Positions 5,368-7,932 of a stretch of DNA of 7,932 nt are shown here, piece by piece. The notes under the pieces are model-generated. The model was not told the DNA's origin. It saw only the letters and a list, made by a program, of their open reading frames with translations, and made no database searches. Source of the stretch: Desulfurococcaceae archaeon (GTDB lineage Archaea > Thermoproteota > Thermoprotei_A > Sulfolobales > Desulfurococcaceae). The position numbers were made by a program, and so were the translations under genes. Each line of letters begins with the position of its first letter. Positions within the stretch are counted from its first letter, which is position 1. The stretch spans positions 1-7,932 of the forward strand of contig JAJHRJ010000017.1 of the NCBI GenBank assembly GCA_020832865.1, given 5' to 3'.

Positions 5368-5424
5368 AACCGCTGTGGAGACAATAGTGTAGAGGTAGTA
5401 CACCGCGTTTACTGGTGCTCTTAG

Positions 5425-6711
5425 TTGAGAGTGTATATTGAGACTTATGGCTGCGCTCTTAATAGAAGTGATGAGGCTTTAATGAAGAGCACACTTACTA
5501 GTAGAGGTCACAGTGTTATTAGTAGTATTGAAGACGCAGACGTAGTCATCGTAAACACCTGTATTGTGAGGCTGGAGACAGAGTACCACATGATTAACAG
5601 GATTAAAGCCCTACATAATTACTGCGTGAAAACAGGCAAGAGGCTCATTGTAGCTGGCTGTATGGCTAGAGTAGAGCCATACACTATTAACTTAATTGCA
5701 CCAACGGCTAGCCTCGTCTCACCGCAGAACGCTGACAAGATCTACATAGCGGTTGAAAAGGCTAACCGCGTAATACTACTCAGCGGAGTAAGAAGTAGAG
5801 ATGTTATCGGCGTGTGCACTGGCAGTAGTGTAGTGCCTATACCTGTTCAAGAGGGCTGTTTAGGCGATTGCTCCTTCTGCGTAGCTAAGCATGCTAGGAG
5901 GCAACTCGTGAGTCACAGTGTAGAGGCTATTGTGAAGGCTGTACAGGAGGCTGTGCAGTCAGGGGCTGTAGAGGTGGAGTTGACAGGTATGGATCTGGGT
6001 GTTTACGGCTTAGATTTATACAAGAAGAGGGTACTACCTGACCTACTACTTGAAATCACGAAGAGAGTCCCAGGGAACTACATGATCAGAGTGGGCATGA
6101 TGAACCCGGATCACCTAGCCTGCTTCCTCGACGAGATCATAGAAGTCATGAGAAGTGAGGATAAAATATTCAAGTTCCTCCACATACCTCTCCAGTCTGG
6201 TAGTGATAGAGTTTTAAAGTTAATGAAGAGGAATTACACTGTTGACGAGTATAGGAGCATAGTTAGAGAGATCAAGGCTAAAATACCTGGTGTGAGCATT
6301 GCGACAGATGTGATTGTGGGGTTTCCAGGTGAGAGTGAGGAGGATTTTGAGGAGACACTTAAAGTAATCAGAGAGCTGGAGTTCGAGAGAGTTCACGTGG
6401 CCGGCTATAGTATTAGGCCACTTACTCTCGCGGCTTCTATGCAGCAGGTGAATACACTCGTGAGGAAGAGGAGACTTAGATTAGCGCTTAAAACAATTAT
6501 GGATGTTGGGTTGAGAGTTAGACAGAAGTACTTGAATACTAAGGTGTCATGCTTCGTTACAGAGAAGAGTAAGACCTGGGTTGCTAGGTTAGTCAACTAC
6601 ATACCCGTCGTTATCAAAGGCTTTGATAGAGACATAGTTAGTTATGGTAAGTGGCTCAGCGTCTACATTGACGAAGTAACCTTCTTTGATATTAGAGGGT
6701 ATGTGGTGTAG
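5425..6711 (+). CDS. Archaeal tRNA methylthiotransferase (MtaB/CDKAL1 type, t6A37 to ms2t6A37)
   Basis: The 428-residue protein is a radical-SAM methylthiotransferase of the archaeal/eukaryotic MiaB-like group. It is expected to add a methylthio group to N6-threonylcarbamoyl-adenosine at tRNA position 37. The N-terminal domain has the three cysteines of the auxiliary iron-sulfur cluster: C10 ('ETYGCALNRSD'), C46 ('VNTCIV') and C79 ('VAGCMARVEP'). The SAM cluster is C145, C149 and C152 in 'EGCLGDCSFCVAKHARR'. Later motifs are 'ELTGMDLGVYG' (185-195), 'HIPLQSGSDRVLKLMKR' (253-269) and 'DVIVGFPGESEEDF' (295-308). A TRAM-like beta-rich tail covers about 371-428. The start is TTG with GGTG seven bases upstream (5414-5417) and puts the first strand RVYIETYGC at the N-terminus, as in relatives. 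'SIRPLT' at 329-334 replaces the usual 'RPGT'. It is divergent from aIF2-beta. Confidence 0.95.
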   Translation: MRVYIETYGCALNRSDEALMKSTLTSRGHSVISSIEDADVVIVNTCIVRLETEYHMINRIKALHNYCVKTGKRLIVAGCMARVEPYTINLIAPTASLVSPQNADKIYIAVEKANRVILLSGVRSRDVIGVCTGSSVVPIPVQEGCLGDCSFCVAKHARRQLVSHSVEAIVKAVQEAVQSGAVEVELTGMDLGVYGLDLYKKRVLPDLLLEITKRVPGNYMIRVGMMNPDHLACFLDEIIEVMRSEDKIFKFLHIPLQSGSDRVLKLMKRNYTVDEYRSIVREIKAKIPGVSIATDVIVGFPGESEEDFEETLKVIRELEFERVHVAGYSIRPLTLAASMQQVNTLVRKRRLRLALKTIMDVGLRVRQKYLNTKVSCFVTEKSKTWVARLVNYIPVVIKGFDRDIVSYGKWLSVYIDEVTFFDIRGYVV

Positions 6712-6719
6712 TGGTTGGG

Positions 6720-6724
6720 TTTTT
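6720..6724 (+). terminator. Short T-run terminator candidate after the methylthiotransferase
   Basis: GGG followed by five T lies eight bases after the stop, in the 12-base gap between convergent genes. Archaeal termination often uses T-runs, but this one is short and there is no stem before it. Confidence 0.3.
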
Positions 6725-7563
6725 CATAGTCCCACTGGAACCTTAACAGTCACGTCTTCCATGATGCAGTTTTCTTCTGATAAGCTCTTTATGGTCTCTA
6801 TAATTGCGCTAACGGCTTTAAGTAAGTCGGTTTGTCTAATTGGGGTACTTACAGGGTATAACCTTAATCCCAGTTTAACCCCTGTACTAGACATCTCTAG
6901 TAAACTTACTTTTACTTCCTCTTTGAATAGTGGTATTCTAGCAGTTTCTAGTGCTCGAATAATAGAGTTCACATTGTCAACTAGACTCCTAGTTGAGCAC
7001 TTGTAATTCACTTCTACTATTAATTGTATATAGATAGGTGTAATCTTTATAATAGAGTTGAGTGCCGCGTCGTTGCGGATATAGTACTCATTGCCGAAGA
7101 CATCTTGAATTACTAGATACTGCGCGTCTATTTTTACTAGTCTACCGCTTATAGCACTATTGTGTTCTGGTAGAATTATGTCTAGAGATCTCGACTTGAA
7201 AACAGGATTTATCTGTATAGCTAACCCAGCTATATATGGCCTTATTACGTCAAATAGCACTATGTACACTATGAATGCGAGTACTCCAAGTAGGGCTAGT
7301 ACTATCCAGAATTGAGGTGAAAACAGAAGAATAACTATTGATGCCGTTATGAAGAAGGCTATGAGATCTATTAGTCTCGCAATAATCTCTAAGCCACGAG
7401 TAGATAGAACTCCTTTCTCTACGAGGGCTCTTAGAGCCCTCGTAATAATTATTCTCAATACAATTACCACTACAATTATGGAGACGATAATTATAGTGTT
7501 ACGTATAATTAGTTCAGGAATTGGAAACGGGTTCTCGCCGCTAACGCTGTCTGTGTTCGTCAT
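6724..7563 (-). CDS. MscS-like mechanosensitive ion channel
   Basis: The 279-residue membrane protein resembles the small-conductance mechanosensitive channel MscS, which opens under membrane tension to release solutes after osmotic downshock. A short cytoplasm-like lead (1-16) is followed by three hydrophobic helices at about 18-40, 62-82 and 85-106. The last would be the pore helix, but it lacks the tidy Gly/Ala packing of E. coli MscS. Next comes the beta domain with 'GRLVKIDAQYLVIQDVFGNEY' spread over 140-160 and 'IRNDAALNSII' (162-172), the counterpart of the 'IPN' segment. An alpha/beta C-terminal vestibule domain ends 'EDVTVKVPVGL'. Length is close to E. coli MscS. The ATG at 7561-7563 has AGGGA just upstream and lies 10 bases after the RCK gene stop, so the two are likely one operon. 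Exact gating properties cannot be told from sequence. Confidence 0.85.
   Translation of the reverse strand: MTNTDSVSGENPFPIPELIIRNTIIIVSIIVVVIVLRIIITRALRALVEKGVLSTRGLEIIARLIDLIAFFITASIVILLFSPQFWIVLALLGVLAFIVYIVLFDVIRPYIAGLAIQINPVFKSRSLDIILPEHNSAISGRLVKIDAQYLVIQDVFGNEYYIRNDAALNSIIKITPIYIQLIVEVNYKCSTRSLVDNVNSIIRALETARIPLFKEEVKVSLLEMSSTGVKLGLRLYPVSTPIRQTDLLKAVSAIIETIKSLSEENCIMEDVTVKVPVGL
7421..7443. repeat. Perfect inverted repeat (hairpin) inside the MscS-like gene
   Basis: ACGAGGGCTC, a TTA spacer, and GAGCCCTCGT form a perfect stem. With the flanking T at 7420 and A at 7444 the arms reach 11 bases, with a three-base loop. It encodes the RALRAL repeat (about residues 42-47) right after the first membrane helix. 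Confidence 0.8.
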
Positions 7564-7573
7564 TGATCCCTAA

Positions 7574-7932
7574 TCAACCTCTTATCCTCTTAATGAAATT
7601 TGTGTTTGGAGCTAATACTAGTAGGATGTGTCCGGGTTCGAGTACAGTGTCTTTTGATGGTGGTAAAATGTCCTGGTCGCCAATGAGCGCTAAGACGTAG
7701 GCGTTTTCCTCCTCGAGTTTTAAGTCGCCGAGTCTACTGTGAGCAGCCATGTCTGTCTCACTTATAGAGATCATGTAGACTCTCCCAGCGGGAATTGCGC
7801 CGAGTTCTCTAGTAGAAACCATTGACATGGTTACTTGTTTAAGCATTTTCCCAATGAGACTAGGCTTAATAATAGGTATTCCCAGGTGTAGTCGCTTAAC
7901 TATATCTGCTATGTGTTTATTTCTAAATAACC
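7574..7932 (-). CDS. RCK_C/TrkA-C domain potassium-transport regulator, C-terminal part (enters from right edge)
   Basis: The frame is open to the right edge, so the ATG at 7846 is an internal methionine and not the start. The 118 visible residues are the C-terminus. The first part (LFRNKHIADIVKRLHLGIP...) looks like the end of a preceding domain or linker. The last 65 or so residues match an RCK_C (TrkA-C) domain: 'AGRVYMISISETDMA', then 'ENAYVLALIGDQDILPPSKD' and 'VLEPGHILLVLAPNTNFIKRI'. RCK_C domains bind small ligands or ions and regulate potassium channels and Trk/Ktr transporters. Whether this protein also carries an RCK_N domain or a membrane pore lies outside the window. It precedes the MscS-like gene by 10 bases, making a plausible potassium/turgor pair. 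Confidence 0.85.
   Translation of the reverse strand, partial: LFRNKHIADIVKRLHLGIPIIKPSLIGKMLKQVTMSMVSTRELGAIPAGRVYMISISETDMAAHSRLGDLKLEEENAYVLALIGDQDILPPSKDTVLEPGHILLVLAPNTNFIKRIRG

Noticed and set aside
5468..5474. GTGATGA, a perfect C-box, as a C/D-box guide RNA
   Set aside because: It is inside the methylthiotransferase coding sequence and no CTGA D or D' box follows at a suitable distance.
6759..6781. ATGATG followed by CTGA on the plus strand as a C/D-box RNA antisense to the channel gene
   Set aside because: The C-box is imperfect, the spacing is short, and there is no second box pair or terminal stem.
6686..7006. 106-codon plus-strand frame opposite the end of the channel gene
   Set aside because: It overlaps the end of the methylthiotransferase and is antisense to a coherent MscS-like C-terminal domain; a shadow frame.
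7844..7846. ATG as the true start of the RCK gene
   Set aside because: The frame stays open upstream to the edge with protein-like content, and no Shine-Dalgarno precedes this ATG.
1..7932. tRNA or rRNA genes, CRISPR arrays, insertion sequences or attachment sites
   Set aside because: I scanned for cloverleaf-like segments, regularly spaced repeats, terminal inverted repeats and transposase-like proteins and saw none; nearly all sequence is accounted for by cellular genes.

Overview
The window reads as chromosomal DNA from a hyperthermophilic or thermophilic crenarchaeon. The gene content fits the Desulfurococcales/Sulfolobales side of Thermoproteota, but I cannot fix the genus from sequence alone. 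The reasons are archaeal/eukaryotic-type translation proteins (aIF2-beta, aIF1A, aEF1-beta, NMD3, RIO1, a Dim2/Pno1-like KH protein, Pth2), Shine-Dalgarno cores of the GGTG/GAGGTGAT type, TATA-like boxes, frequent TTG and GTG starts, and very tight gene packing. There is no sign of a mobile element, CRISPR array, tRNA or rRNA.

Layout. From 5317 down to the left edge, almost everything lies on the minus strand in one run. In order of transcription it is aIF2-beta, DUF424 protein, NMD3, aIF1A, RIO1 kinase, KH-domain Dim2-like protein, a short gap with a probable extra promoter, a four-CxxC zinc-ribbon protein, aEF1-beta, a gap of about 190 bases holding a 57-codon ORF, Pth2, and the N-terminal 206 residues of TruD, which runs off the left edge. 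Many joints overlap or lie within 3 to 21 bases, and several stop codons sit inside the next gene's Shine-Dalgarno, so this is probably a superoperon with coupled translation. From 5425 a divergent plus-strand gene encodes an archaeal MtaB/CDKAL1-type tRNA methylthiotransferase, facing aIF2-beta across a 107-base two-way promoter region. On the right, a minus-strand pair runs in from the edge: the C-terminal part of an RCK/TrkA-C potassium-transport regulator, then an MscS-like mechanosensitive channel whose end converges on the methylthiotransferase.

How the genes fit together. The left two thirds is a translation and ribosome-assembly module. aIF2-beta and aIF1A serve start selection. RIO1 and the Dim2-like protein act in late small-subunit maturation. 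NMD3 belongs to large-subunit maturation. aEF1-beta recharges aEF1A. Pth2 rescues peptidyl-tRNA. TruD and the methylthiotransferase modify tRNA. DUF424, the zinc-ribbon protein and the 57-codon ORF are the poorly characterised members, and their position suggests roles in the same process. The MscS/RCK pair is a separate ion and turgor module.

I found no clearly new multi-gene system. The most interesting items are the possible unannotated small gene between aEF1-beta and pth2, the use of TTG starts by the initiation-factor genes themselves, the placement of DUF424 and the zinc-ribbon protein, and an 11-base-pair perfect hairpin inside the channel gene.
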